From positions 1,475,211 to 1,539,210 of the forward strand of contig NW_006767438.1 in the NCBI RefSeq assembly GCF_000264995.1: a stretch of DNA of 64,000 nucleotides, read 5' to 3'. The notes beneath the pieces were generated by a model. That model made no database searches. It worked only from the letters and a program-made list of their open reading frames with translations, and had not been told where the DNA came from. Positions 46,141 through 57,488 of the stretch are shown here, piece by piece. The stretch comes from Punctularia strigosozonata HHB-11173 SS5 (lineage: Eukaryota; Basidiomycota; Agaricomycetes; Corticiales; Punctulariaceae). Both the position numbers and the translations under genes were made by a program. Position 1 is the stretch's first letter. Each line of letters starts with the position of its first letter.

Positions 46141-49100
46141 ATGGGGACCCAGGAGATACTACCCGAACCTTTCGCCCACTATCGGCGGCGGCGGCACGGT
46201 CTGCCGTTCATCTCGTCTCGTACCAGCATAGCCTGCCTGGCGTTAGTCAGCGCACTGTGCTTCTTCAACTTCTTCGCGACCTCGTCGTGGAACGCGTTTG
46301 CAGGACTTGGTGAAGGAGGCGATGGCTCGAGCAAGGTGCAGCGCGTGCCGATGCGCGCGTCGGAGATACTGGCGCGCTGCGCGGCGACGAACGTGAAGGC
46401 AGGGATGAGCGAGGGCGAGCTGGACATGTTCTGGACGAGGGAGGAGAGCGAGAGGTGGGACGGGGGTAACGCGACGCTCATCCGGAACGCGACGATCTGG
46501 ACCGGTAAGCGATCAATATCCTGCTATATTTTATGTCGGCAGGCGTCTCTTGTGAGATGTCGCAGCCGCTGATTAGGACCGTATGCTAGGTGCACGCTCC
46601 GGCACGGAAGTTGTCTACGGTGATCTGCTTCTCTCAAAGGGCATCGTCAAGGGCATCGGACACATCCCTCGCTCCAAGCTCGCGAAGTTCAATATCCCAC
46701 CTGCTCTTGCGGTAGAACACAACTTCAACCAGTCGTACTCGAAGTCCAGGGAAAATCTTACAATCGTCGACGCCAACGGACGCTGGCTCACACCTGGTCT
46801 CTGTACGCTCTCCCCTCTCGTCATATCCCTATCCTTGCTAAGACCTTCCGCACAGTCGACTTGCACTCGCACATTGGACTGCTTGCAGCGCCTCACCTCG
46901 CCGGCGCCTTTGACGTCAACTCACCCAACGGGCCCGTCCTGCCCTTCCTTCGCTCTCTGGACGGGCTTAACACGCACGACGACGCGCGCGCGCTCGCCCT
47001 CGCTGGTGGCGTCACCTCCGGACTCGTCCTACCCGGATCGGGGAATGCGATTGGTGGGCAGGCTGTCGTCGTCAAGTGGCGTAAGCGCCGAGGCTTGGGC
47101 CCGAGCGCGATGGTCGTTGAGCCCCCGGCGGAACTGCACGTCAACGGATCCCATGCAAGACACTACACGAACAGCACGCCGTGGAGACACATGAAGTGAA
47201 TTGGCTTATCCTTCCGTTCGTCAATGTCGCTAACGGAGACTGGTTGCATAGGCAGGCATGCGGGGAGAACCTACGCAAGTATGGGACGCGCATGGATTCG
47301 ATCTGGTCTTTCCGTGCCGCTTATGGCGAGGCACGGAAGATCAAGCAGGCCCAGGACGATTACTGTGCCGCGGCCGCGGCCGGGCTGTGGAACGTCATCG
47401 AAGGCAAGGAATTCCCGGAGAGTTTGCAGTGGGAGATGCTCGTCGACGTGCTGCGAGGGAGGGTGAAGATTAACAATCACTGCTATGAAGCTGGTGAGCG
47501 CCGACATTCGTCATGACTGCGTGAGCTGCTGGTGATGTCTCTCCTTTCCTACAGTCGACCTTGATGATATCGTCCGCGTACGTTACCTCAACATGACCTC
47601 CAGTGTTGATGATGGCTCACGTGTTTGTCGCTACAGCTGACGAACGAGTTCGAGTTCCCGCTCGCGGCGTTTCATCACGCATCCGAGGCGTGGCTGGTGC
47701 CTGATCTCCTGAAACAGACGTACGCCATCGCTTCAACATGAGACCTGCCCTGCACTCTGCTAACATGTGCCTCTGCAGATACGGCGGTCCACCCGCGGTC
47801 GCAATCTTCGCGACCAACCACCGCTACAAGCGCGAAAGCTACCGCGGTTCTGAATTTGCGCCGCGCGTGCTGGCTGACAACGGGATAGCCGTCGTCATGA
47901 AGGTAAAGATGCCCCACGTACTCCTCGCCTTCTCGGATCATGGATCCTCACCCCTTGTTTTCGTTAGTCTGACCACCCGGTAATCAAGAGCCGCTACCTC
48001 GTACACGAGGCTCAGCAGGCGTACCATTTTGGACTCGCGCCGAACCTCGCGCTCGCGAGCGTGACCTCTACGCCAGCGAGCGCCGCAGGGCTCGCGCACC
48101 GCCTCGGCGTGCTGCGCGAGGGCGCGGACGCGGACGTCGTGCTCTGGGACGCACATCCACTCCAGATCGGCGCGGTGCCGTTGGGAGTGTGGGTGGACGG
48201 CGTGCGGGAGGTGCCAGCGCGGGAGGAGGACGGGGGAGTGGGATGGGTGAACGATTGGGTGGGCAATGATGGGGACGCGGATGTGGAAGGGGAGAGGCAG
48301 AGGGTGCCGAGTGTCCCGGACTATGATAAGGAGAGGGAGGAAGCGATTCGATGGGAGGGCTTGCAGCCGCTTGCGCCGAAGCAGGAGGCGGGCACCGTGG
48401 TGTTCAGAAACGTGGGCGAGATCTGGCTGAGAGAGGAGGGACGTGTTGAGAAGAGGGACGTGGGGGGAGCGGTGGTCGTCGTTGCGAACGGGAGCGTGGT
48501 GTGTACAGGCTCGTGCACGGCCTTCGTCCAGGAGGCGGACGCGATGGTCGACCTAAGAGGCGGCGCGATCGCGCCCGCTTTCACGGCATTCGGTGCGTTG
48601 TCCCCTCTTTTTTATCGTGTTTGATCAGCGCAGCTGAAAGTGTTATTCTCAGGATCTCCCCTTGGCCTCGAAGAGATCCAAGGCGAGCCCAGCACGGGCG
48701 ACGGTGCGCTGTATGACCCGTTCATGGCAGACGTACCGGCGGTAATGGGCGACGTCGCAGGCGTCCTCCGTGCCGCCGACGCGCTACAGTTTGGCACACG
48801 GAACGCTTTGTACGTTATCTGCTCACCACATCGCATAACTTTCGGCGCTGACGGAACTGGTTCTAGAACTGCCCACATCTCTGGAGTGACCAAGGCCGTT
48901 TCGTCCCTCACCAAGCGCACTCTCTTCGCCGGCGCGCTGTCGCTGACGCCCTCTGTGTCGGTCGCGTTCCGCACGGGCGCGTCCGGCGCACTCGAGCGGG
49001 GTGCGGTGCTAAACGAGGCGACGGCATTGCATGTGACGATACAAAGGGCGGCACCGTATGCATCCGGCGCGGCGAGCGTGAGCGCGCAGGTGGCGGCGCT

Positions 49101-49881
49101 GAGGCGGCTCCTGTTGGGTGGAGAGGAGCGGGGTGAAACGGGGCTGTGGTTCCGGCAGGCGGCTGAGGTCAGTTTGCCGTCTCACTGTGGCACACCTTAT
49201 CTGATGATGGACTTGGTAGGGACGCATCCCGCTCGTTGTCGACGTGGGCTCGGCGGACGTGATGGCAACGTTACTACGACTGAAGGACGAGGTGGAAGAG
49301 AAGAGGGGCTCGATGATTAGGATGGTGTTCGCTCGAGCGACCGAGGCTCATCTGATCGCGGACCGATTGGGTGAGCTCTAATTTTGATGCAGCTTGTCTG
49401 GAAATGCTGATTCATCGTCTGAACGTGCAGCGGAGGCGAAAGTGGGCGTGATACTCGTGCCATGGAGGCAGTATCCTGAGACTTGGGACGACCGCCGAAT
49501 GTATGCGCCCTTCTGCTCCAATTTTCATCGCTCACGTTCTCATTCGTTTATTGCAGTCTCCCCGGCCCACCTCTGACAAACGCGACGGTGCTGAAGACGC
49601 TCCTCGACGCGGGCGTGACCGTCGGCATCGCGCCAGGCGACGCGTGGCAGGCACGTAACACGCGCTTTGAAGCGGCGTGGGCGGCGCTCGAGGTAGGTGA
49701 GGAGCGGGCAGTGGAGCTTGTCAGCGCGAATCTGGACGACCTGCTGGGCGTCTGGGATGGGATTGCAGAGGAGCAGAGGACATGCGAGTGGGTCGCGTAT
49801 GAGGGAGGGGGCGTGCTAGATTTTGCGAGTAAGCCCGTCGCGGTGGTGTCGCCCGAGAGAGGGGTGGTGGATCTGTTCTGA
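46141..49881 (+). CDS. Amidohydrolase-superfamily protein (CE9/imidazolonepropionase-like), full length
   Basis: A large basidiomycete protein with the composite domain of metal-dependent hydrolases, about 890 residues in about 11 exons from ATG 46141 to the stop after GVVDLF (TGA 49879-49881). An N-terminal signal-anchor helix (SIACLALVSALCFFNFFA, residues 27-45) suggests membrane or secretory location. The core follows with VDLHSHIG (HxH metal ligands), GGVTSGLVLPGSGNAIGG, VVVKWRKRRG, NHCYEA, HHASEAW, HRYKRESYRGSEFAPRVLADNG and SDHPVIKSRYLVHEAQQA (Asp and His of the metal site), then REGADADVVLWDAHPLQIGAVPLGVWVDG. A second half (RWEGLQPLAPKQ..., GGAIAPAFTAFGSPLGLEEIQGE, HISGVTKAVSS) extends the family's usual length. 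The substrate is unknown. A short stretch of this gene (48566-48890) recurs at 60566. Confidence 0.82.
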
Positions 49882-50271
49882 AAGGATGTGTATGTGATTT
49901 CCGTGCGCACATATGTAGGGTATCGTCTGTGCGCATATATGCATGTTTTTGTCGCGCAACGCATTGGGTAACAATCTCGAACAGTTGGGCAACGCATAGA
50001 CCCGGGTTTTAGTGTTCCATCGATATGAACATGTCTCACCTTTTGTTTGGGACATCGTCAGTAGAGAATATCGACTCAAGGCTATCGAACACGAGGGAAA
50101 GGTGGAAGAGAGTTCAACAAGCCTGAGAGCCTGGGAGAGGGGCCCAATCGAGTATTCTACCTACCTACCTACCTCTCTTTGGCACGATCGACGGCGTACG
50201 TAATTTGGATAACACATCCCAATATCGTACATTCAAATCCAGTCTTTGGATCTTTGTTTCACCAAAGATAC
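49882..50271. other. Convergent 3' region
   Basis: Lies between the stops of the amidohydrolase and the glutamine-synthetase-like gene. It contains a short ACCT tandem repeat (about 50157-50174). No gene seen. Confidence 0.5.
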
Positions 50272-52075
50272 CTAATAATTCTCCGCCATGACCCTCACCC
50301 CGTCCCCGCCCAACCTGCCTGCCTCGGTCTGCACGGCCCTCTCAAGCGCCTCGTGCACCGTCAGATACGCGCTCACGATTTCCTCGCCCAATACCTCCTT
50401 CACCACTCCATCTCTCTTGAAAGCTTCCGTGCTTCCCATGGGCTGTTCGGCACGCGCTCCTTGATCCCCTTCTGCTCCCGCTCGTCCCATTGCAGCCCGT
50501 TCGGCCCCGCGCCTTCGCACGGCTCGACCTCGAGCAGCGTCTCGTCTTTGATCCCCTTCAGGCCCACGCCGAGCATCGCCGCGAGCGCGAGGTATGGGTT
50601 GGCCGTGCCGTCCAGCAGACGAACTCGAAGTCCCGCGCGGAGGGCAGACCGCACAGGCGGAGGGGCACCTCGCGTGTTCCTGAGATTCCCCACGCGACCC
50701 AGGTTCCACCCGAGTGTGGTCGCCGTCGCGAATCCGGTCGTGAGAAGACGGGGTAGGGAGGGTGAGCGCGGTGAGAGCCGGGAGGTGGGCGATGACGGAG
50801 GCGAGGAAAGCGCGTTCGGGGTCGGAGAGGGACGGGGTGCCGGAGGCGGGCTTGGGAGAGGTGAGATGAAGCGAGATATGGGCGTGCGATGAGCTACCAG
50901 CTACGTGAGGAGGGTCGTGAATTAGTCTGGTAAGAGGAGGAGAAATACGGGCAGCGAGACTCACGGCCATCGCGATAGATGCGAGGTGCGAACGTCGCGC
51001 GCAGGCCATGCGAGGCGGCGACGTTGGCGATGACCTCGCGCGTGGCGATGAGCGCGTCGGCGGAGTCGAGCGGCGTCAGCGGGCCGGTGACAACTTCGAA
51101 CTGGATAGTGCTTTAAGATATGCCCGTCGAGAGAGAGAACTGCGGCGGGACACCCATCTGACCGGGGAGGAGCTCCGAGTGGAATGTCTGCAGCTCGATG
51201 CCGGTGTCGCGCAGGGCGATGGCGATGGCGGTGAGGGTCTTGAGCTCGGGCGAGCCGGAGGCGAGGCCGCGCGAGACGCACCTGAGTGCATCGGGTTAAC
51301 GGAGTCCGAGAAGTGGAGGACAGTGGGGCTGGACTTACCAATCGGCTTCGTTGACGGGCGTGATCGGGTTCGTAGACGAGAGCAAGGCGAACTGGATCTC
51401 GAAACCGATGAGGAAAGTCACGCCTTGCGCGGTGGCTTGGCTGTTGGTTGCCAGAATTGGTATTTGAAGGAAGGCCAGGTCGATCTGAAACTTACTCGCA
51501 GACGCGCTTGAGCAACGCGCGAGGACACAGAGCGGAGTCGAGTTCAGGGGTGCCGAACGAAATGCTTGCAGGGGCCGACGGGACAGGCTGGGGGTGCGAA
51601 GATCGTCGCCGTGTCCTGTACGGGATGAACAATGATTATAGTACAAATATATGAGAGAGGACACTGACCTCGGTGTAGGACGCAATGCGAAGCGTGGACG
51701 TATCGGGGACGAAAAGGTTTTCGCCGTTGCTACCAAAACCTTCGGGGAAGGTGGAGAAGACGAGGCCGAGCGCGAGGGTGACGAGGCCGAGCGCGAGGGT
51801 GGCGAGGGCGACGCCTACGGAAAGTAATATTGATTCAGCAAGGATGAGCATCGGTGAAGCATGGTACTATACGCACCCGGTCGCGGGCTGGCGAGGATGC
51901 AGTCGGAATACGAGATGGGAAGCACGCGGTAACGGGTGAAGCCTGCGTAGTCGACCCATACGAGACGGACGAAGCGGAAGCCGCGCTCCTTGGGTTTCCA
52001 GAGCTCGGGAGCAGTCCAGGTGCCATGCTGGCCGATCGTGGAGGGAGTGTAAGTTGCGCCGTACGTGTCAGACAT
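50272..52075 (-). pseudogene. Glutamine-synthetase-like gene (FluG C-terminal type) with frame breaks
   Basis: ATG 52075 begins MSDTYGATYTPSTIG, ELWKPKERGFRFVRLVWVDYAGFTRYRVLP, typical of the type I-like glutamine synthetase domain of fungal FluG-related proteins. Further strips are ELQTFHSELLPGQM/FEVVTGPLTPLDSADALIATREVIANVA (active-site region, split by an intron), HISLHLTSPKPASG, then WVAWGISGTREVPLRLCG, LLDGTANPYLALAAMLGVG and GEEIVSAYLTVHEALERAV, with the stop TAG at 50272. The last four do not share one frame: the frame changes between FEFV and LDGTANP (about 50617) and again near PNSPWEA/AFKRDG (about 50430). Neither position looks like an intron. Unless these are sequencing errors, the C-terminal half cannot be made normally. 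The first exon and promoter recur, decayed, at 11387-12020. Confidence 0.72.
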
Positions 52076-52450
52076 TTTTGCGTGCTTGCTACCTGGGATA
52101 TACGATGGGCAGAGATGCTTGAAAGGAGGGGTGGAAGAGGTCAAGGTTGGATTGTCTTGTATTTATGGGTGGACATGATCTGGCAATAGCTCGACAAGGC
52201 CGGATGCGAACGCGACGTGTATCGGAGCGAGTGGTGCATGTTGACAGCGTCGAAGGAGGATATATAATATTTCCAGCCAACGACCGAGCTCCGCGACGAG
52301 AATATGACGCAACTTCATTATGGGATTGACATCGAAGGACGAGGCGCACTCGTCTGCGCGCATTTACGGCCCAACGACCTCGGGTGACACCAATGATGTG
52401 TATCAATATTGGATACTGGGGCTTCCAAGTCTGAACGCAATGTTGGTCTG
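52076..52450 (-). promoter_or_regulatory. Upstream region of the glutamine-synthetase-like gene
   Basis: On the minus strand this region carries GATACACGTCGCGTTCGC and a TCGATGTCAATCCC-like block that recur in order at 11387-11784, so it is the promoter part of the duplicated unit. A TATATAATATT stretch lies at 52260-52270. Confidence 0.5.
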
Positions 52451-53391
52451 GCGAGAGTGGCTCCTCGGGTGTGTTTCCTCACTAAATTGGCTCTTGAAAC
52501 CGATTGGGCCCGGGGAAGTCCGTATCACTCGTGGTCTCCGGCGTTGTTTACGAATTTGCAAAGGACATTAGATTGAACATCAGCGTTCGGAGAGAGCAAC
52601 GTTCAGGGATGTTTCCGAATTCTGAGGTCGTCGCCGTCGGCCAGAACAACGCGCATACAGTAACAGCACCCTTGGCGGACACCTGGCCACTCCTGCCTTC
52701 GTGTTCGAAGCCTCTGCTGGAACCTCGATGCTACCACAAGTACTTAAGAGGAATCTAGGATATGCTTGCATCTATGCTTTATTTTTTTGAATTTCTCCAG
52801 CGAATTCAGTGTTGTTCTTTGAGGTCGTGTGGCAGAATGTCGCTCTCGGTCATCACACTCTGGATTCATGCGCCCGTCAACACCGAGTACTGCAAGCCCA
52901 GCGGCCATAATCTCAGCTTCTATGTGCACAGATTTACATAAGTACTCCGCATATTGACTGACGTATCGCCTGCAGCAGACAACCGCCGTACGCATGCACC
53001 CCCACCCCCCTTGGTTGTGTGAAACGAGCTGTGGGCTGCGATTAACTTGCGGTCCAATCACGGGCTTCTCGGACCATAGATATCGAATATGCTATGCGCC
53101 TGCTATGTTTATCGCACATCTTCACTAAACCAGTCGGCGTGCGAAGGAGGGGGTCAGGTAGTGAACGAAGCTATATCCATTGAGGTAGGTGCCCGATTCC
53201 TTCGTTATAAATGCACCACGAGTTGATTGCATCCTTCGAAGTCCGCCAGCCAACTGAACATATCGCGAGCCTGATATAACATCACATTTATAAAAAGCTT
53301 GGATGTGGGAGGAGAACTCCTATTTCCGACCGTCCGCTCGCCCTTCTCGCATCGCTTCATCCGTACGACACTCCGAGAATACAGGCCTTTT
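52451..53391. other. Intergenic, no gene seen
   Basis: Open frames here have no family motif. TATA-like stretches (TTATAAATGC near 53205 and TTTATAAAAAG near 53290) precede the membrane-protein gene that begins at 53392. Confidence 0.4.
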
Positions 53392-54709
53392 ATGCGCGCC
53401 CTCGGCCTTCCAGCATCTGTACGTCAAGGCTGTTGAGCACAGCTAATGATACTACAGGCCTCATCATCAACCGCCTGCACTGCCCGCAAACCCTGTACGA
53501 TCCGATATAGACGATCTGTCTTGCTTATCATGCGACCCCGCCGAGGTTTTGACTGCCTCTCTTGTTCCTGCTCACCTCTTGAAAAAGCTGTCTTGATGGA
53601 CTGCTTGACGGATCTGACGCCGAATCCCGAGCTGAGCGGCGTTGGCGTGAGGCTATCCCTGTATTTGCAAGGCTTCTTCATGATGTTGAGTGCGACCAAA
53701 CTCGACTTGGATATGTAACCATCGCTCTGACCTGTCACACTAGTGACGTGCTCCCAAGAGCTTGGGTCGCTACGCATCAGATCAGATACCCCCAAGGCGC
53801 TCATCGTGACGAACATTTCGATATGCATCTCATCGCTCTTTTTAAGGCTTGGGACCCTCACTCTTATCGAGTACGTCTCATTCTAGAAACTTTATCTGGA
53901 CGTTATCAGAACTTAACGGGTTCTTTTCCAGCGCGTTATCGGCCGCGTTTCTGTTGACGGGATAGTCGATGTGTATCTTTGTGTGTCTGCCAAGATGTAC
54001 CTCGGACGAAACGGAAGCTATTTCGCATCGAGGGAGCATATTCATGGAATCTTTGGCGATATTCCATCACGCCTTCGTGTTCTCCGTGATCATTGCGATA
54101 CCAGTTCACATACCCCATCTCGGCCCGTACTCAGCCTCCTTTGAGGAGATCGCCTTAGAGGCGCCTTTCCTCTCTCCGGTGCTGCACGGCGGTTGGCAGT
54201 TCGGCGTTGATGCGGCGGTTATCATTATGCTCGCCGCCATCGGTGACGCGATCTCTCGCATCGCTCTGATGTGGTATCCTCACCACCTTCAACAATCATG
54301 GGCCCGTGGCAAAGCCTGCCTTCTCCTACGAATGATGATTGACATCCTTGTCGAATTCGGCGCTTTCGGTTGTTGTGAGAGCTTCCTACAAACCATCGGC
54401 TCGTCATCCTACTCTCAACAGCCCGATCACGCCTGGACTTTCGGACAGGTAACAAGAACTCGTCTTCGATTTTCTCTCTGCTGCTCGTCGTCGTTCCTCT
54501 GCCAACGATGGTCACCTCCGAATGTCCGTGAAGCGCACGACGATTGCAGGTTGCACCGAGTCCTGACACGAGAATTTTTAGGTGTGCGGGAGTGGCATCG
54601 AGCACGGCAGGCACATATATGGATGCGGCAGAGATTTCCACAGGCCGTTCTGACGAGACAAGGGGCTGATAGTCGTAGGAAGGGTCAGGCAGGACGGTAT
54701 ATCCAATGA
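53392..54709 (+). pseudogene. Uncharacterised multi-pass membrane protein gene, probably broken
   Basis: ATG 53392 (MRALGLPAS) joins by a 39-nt intron to a frame with PNPELSGVGVRLSLYLQGFF, the first-helix style of a basidiomycete membrane protein family (NPDISGIGVR...YAQ in relatives). A second exon gives DTPKALIVTNISICISSLFLR. A third gives ALSAAFLLTG, then hits TAG (about 53960), where the copy at 60.9 kb has TCG. Beyond it the frame stays open through SLAIFHHAFVFSVII, IPHLGPYS, LHGGWQFGVDAAVIIMLAAIGDAISRIALM, ARGKACLLLRMMIDILVEFGAFGC and HAWTFGQ. The TAG suggests a recently dead or polymorphic gene, unless splicing avoids it. Function unknown. Confidence 0.5.
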
Positions 54710-54912
54710 CTGCAATTTCTGTTGCAGATATACGCGGAAACGTTCACTGCAGTGTATTCCAATTGCGCACAGACTATGATACCAAGAAGCATATTGTCAA
54801 ATATACACGCTAGGCTCAATATTCAACGTTCTGGGACGATCGCTCTCCTGTCAACATTCTTTCACTGGCAAAGATCCGAGAGTGCAACCTGCGCTTCGGG
54901 TAAACCGCGCAG

Positions 54913-56761
54913 TTAGTTCACCTGCATGATCTTGTACACGTCGTCGTTCTCTGCGGCAGACGACGAAGGTTGTGGGTCGTCCTGTTCAAATTGTCCTCCG
55001 CTTGAGCATCCGTCGACAATTAAGAGAGGATCTGTGCTCACTTTGACCTCGTCGCGAGTTATACGAAACGGCGGCAATGGGTAAGCACTGCCGCGTCGCC
55101 CGAAGGAGCTGGTGTCGATGGTCGAGCTTAGATTGTTGAGAGCATGTGGGCTTCCTCCATTCCTCAACCTCAGCTTCTCCCTCGTGTTCATCCTATGTCA
55201 CGATTCTCGTCAGTGTATACCGGCCATGTCCTTCGGGCATAATGCATGACCCACATAGCAAGGAAGCTGTTCAGGTACAGTTTTGTATAGCATACCTCTA
55301 CCGCAAAGTAGATGAAGTTCGTTGGCATGGTCGCAAACTAGAATTTGGTACAGGATGGGTTTGCGATGTTATTTTCTTATGAACGATTGTACCAACCAGA
55401 ATAAGCGTTACTACCGCTCCAACACTGGAGAAGCCTACGTTGAAGTAAGTATTCGAATGGTTCGCGTACGTACATACCTCGTCAATGCACCAGTACCCAG
55501 CACCCAGAATATCAGGGTTTCAAGAACGGAACGAGATCTGTAGGCTCTGATAAAATTCTGGTGCAATATTGAAGGAAAATAGAGCTTACGAGGCGAACTC
55601 AGACCTGGCCCTGTGCAGATAATGGCATGTGCATGCAGCAATTGCGGTATCAACGATTGCCGCTGTTATCAGTGGAAAGTAGATGATGGCCTACCGTATA
55701 CATCATATTATGAGTCCATAGTCTCTTTCTTACAGTCATTGCGAACTTACTTACACGCATGTCGATGTCTTGTATAACGGTTGTCTCCATTGCGCTTGAT
55801 AAGTTGTAATCTACATCAGTGCCGCGAGGTGGCATACGGAGATAAGATGCCGTACCATTTTATAGCGTTTACTGCATAGATTGGGATTGGTTCAGAACGG
55901 AGAACTGCAAGATCCAGGGGATTTTACGTACGGAGTGCTGAAGCTTTGGGCATATTCTAAGTCAGGAAGTGCCTATTCCATGACGTAGCAACTCTTACCC
56001 CAGCCCGCCAGTACGCCAATAGTCTGAGCTCCTGGTTAGTGATGTTTCGGAATGCAAATACTCTAGACAGACCACAAGGCACGGGAGAAGCTTCTCTCCC
56101 CCTGAGACTGTTGAAAGATCATGAGTCTGTATATATCACGAACATAAGAAAATATTACTTTTCCAAAGCCTGATGCAGTACATCTGAGTGTCAAGCCAGT
56201 GAGCTATGAGCGTCGTCGTTATGAAGCTTTTCTATACTAACTGTCTGAGTCATAGGGATAAGAACATCACTCAGAAAGAGTGCAGCCTATTGGCCCGTGC
56301 ATGAGTTGCACAGTCTCAGCCGTATAGCTCGTTCTCACCAAGATGCTCCTACATGCTCACAGTCACAATTTGACTCATTATGATGAGAATATATAGCCAA
56401 CTGACCAGATAGGCAACAGAAGTGCAACAAAGCTTCCGTTGGTGGAGAACATGTAATGGTACAAAGCGTGAATGTTGAACGCGAAGGCGAGAACATCAAA
56501 CAATCCCATAATGGCAATCTACCAAGCCCGGTATTAATTGAGTGACACATATCTTGCGAGCACTCTACATACCATGACCTTTGTAAGGCGAGATTCTTGA
56601 GGGAATCTGTCGTAAAACAGATACCTTGTGGAGAAAATTTAGAGCCTCTTGAAACATCGAAAACAGGAGATTCACATTTGCAGGCACGTAACTCCAAGGA
56701 GTACACCGGAGATTGAAACCCCGACAAACAAGACGCCGTACGTGTTATCCAGAGTGATCAT
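54913..56761 (-). CDS. DUF6534-type seven-helix membrane protein, gene C
   Basis: ATG 56761 opens MITLDNTYGVLFVGVSISGVLLGVTCLQM. Exons then give YLFYDRFPQESRLTKVM, IAIMGLFDVLAFAFNIHALYHYMF, ITTTLIAHWLDTQMYCIRLWK, TIGVLAGW, AIIYFPLITAAIVDTAIAAC then CHYLHRARSEFAS, SRSVLETLIFWVLGTGALT, VGAVVTLILVGTI and FATMPTNFIYFAVEVCYTKL then YLNSFLAM, joined to MNTREKLRLRN and a Ser-rich tail ending MQVN. Introns are short and consensus, and all helices read through, so the gene looks intact (about 350 residues). The C-terminal tail is longer than in genes B and D and has an acidic Ser cluster, a possible phosphorylation site. Its nearest relatives here are B and D; D is the next gene upstream in the same orientation. 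Confidence 0.78.
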
Positions 56762-57488
56762 GGCAAGAATATCTAGCATTCACCGGCGATGCTCTAAGTC
56801 CCATTGGGCATATATACGCAGTGGAGGAGATGCTGTCCTGTTGGCAGTCCGTGTCACGCGCCAGCGTCTGATGGGCTCACGCAGTCCATTGCCACGCGTA
56901 CGCTTCGGAAGCTCAAATACACTGCAAGGGGAGTAGAATGTTAAGCCGGTACGCCACCAAGACGTCGAACTAGGCTCCAAGTACAAGTATTCACCGAGGA
57001 GAATCTGATCCTGTGATCGCCGTCATTGGAATTCTCGAAGGTGTGCAGGAATTCTGCCTGATCACTGACTACCTATGGAAGCGCTCGCGGGTAAACTGTT
57101 ATCGCTGCGAATTGTACTCTCTCATGTTATATGGAAGCGTCTGAACCGGGGCAAATGTGTGGCCAAGGACAGCATCGGCGGAATCGGCACCCGAAATCAA
57201 CGTCAGTGTGCCTCCGCGCAAACGACCAAGCCCCAATCATATTAGGGCAGGTCCACAGTAATCCTCCTGGGAGTATTCGCGTCCAGCGCGGCACGGTCGA
57301 ACGCGTTTCTGCCACTATATATACCATGGTACATGCGACTCAGTGTCCCACGGTCTAACGCGGACATTCATTTCGATAAGTCCATGCTGAAGTTAGTCCA
57401 AGGAGAAGGAACACATGACCTTCATGTGCCATCTACATAAACACTGTTGAGATCACCAACCTGACCATGATTCCGGAGGTCAAGTAGG
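56762..57488. other. Intergenic between DUF6534 genes C and D
   Basis: Promoter side of gene C and 3' side of gene D. No coding sequence recognised. Confidence 0.5.

Noticed and set aside
50157-50174. ACCT tandem repeat considered as a telomere-like or CRISPR-like array
   Set aside because: Only about four units, no spacers, and located in an ordinary 3' intergenic region.
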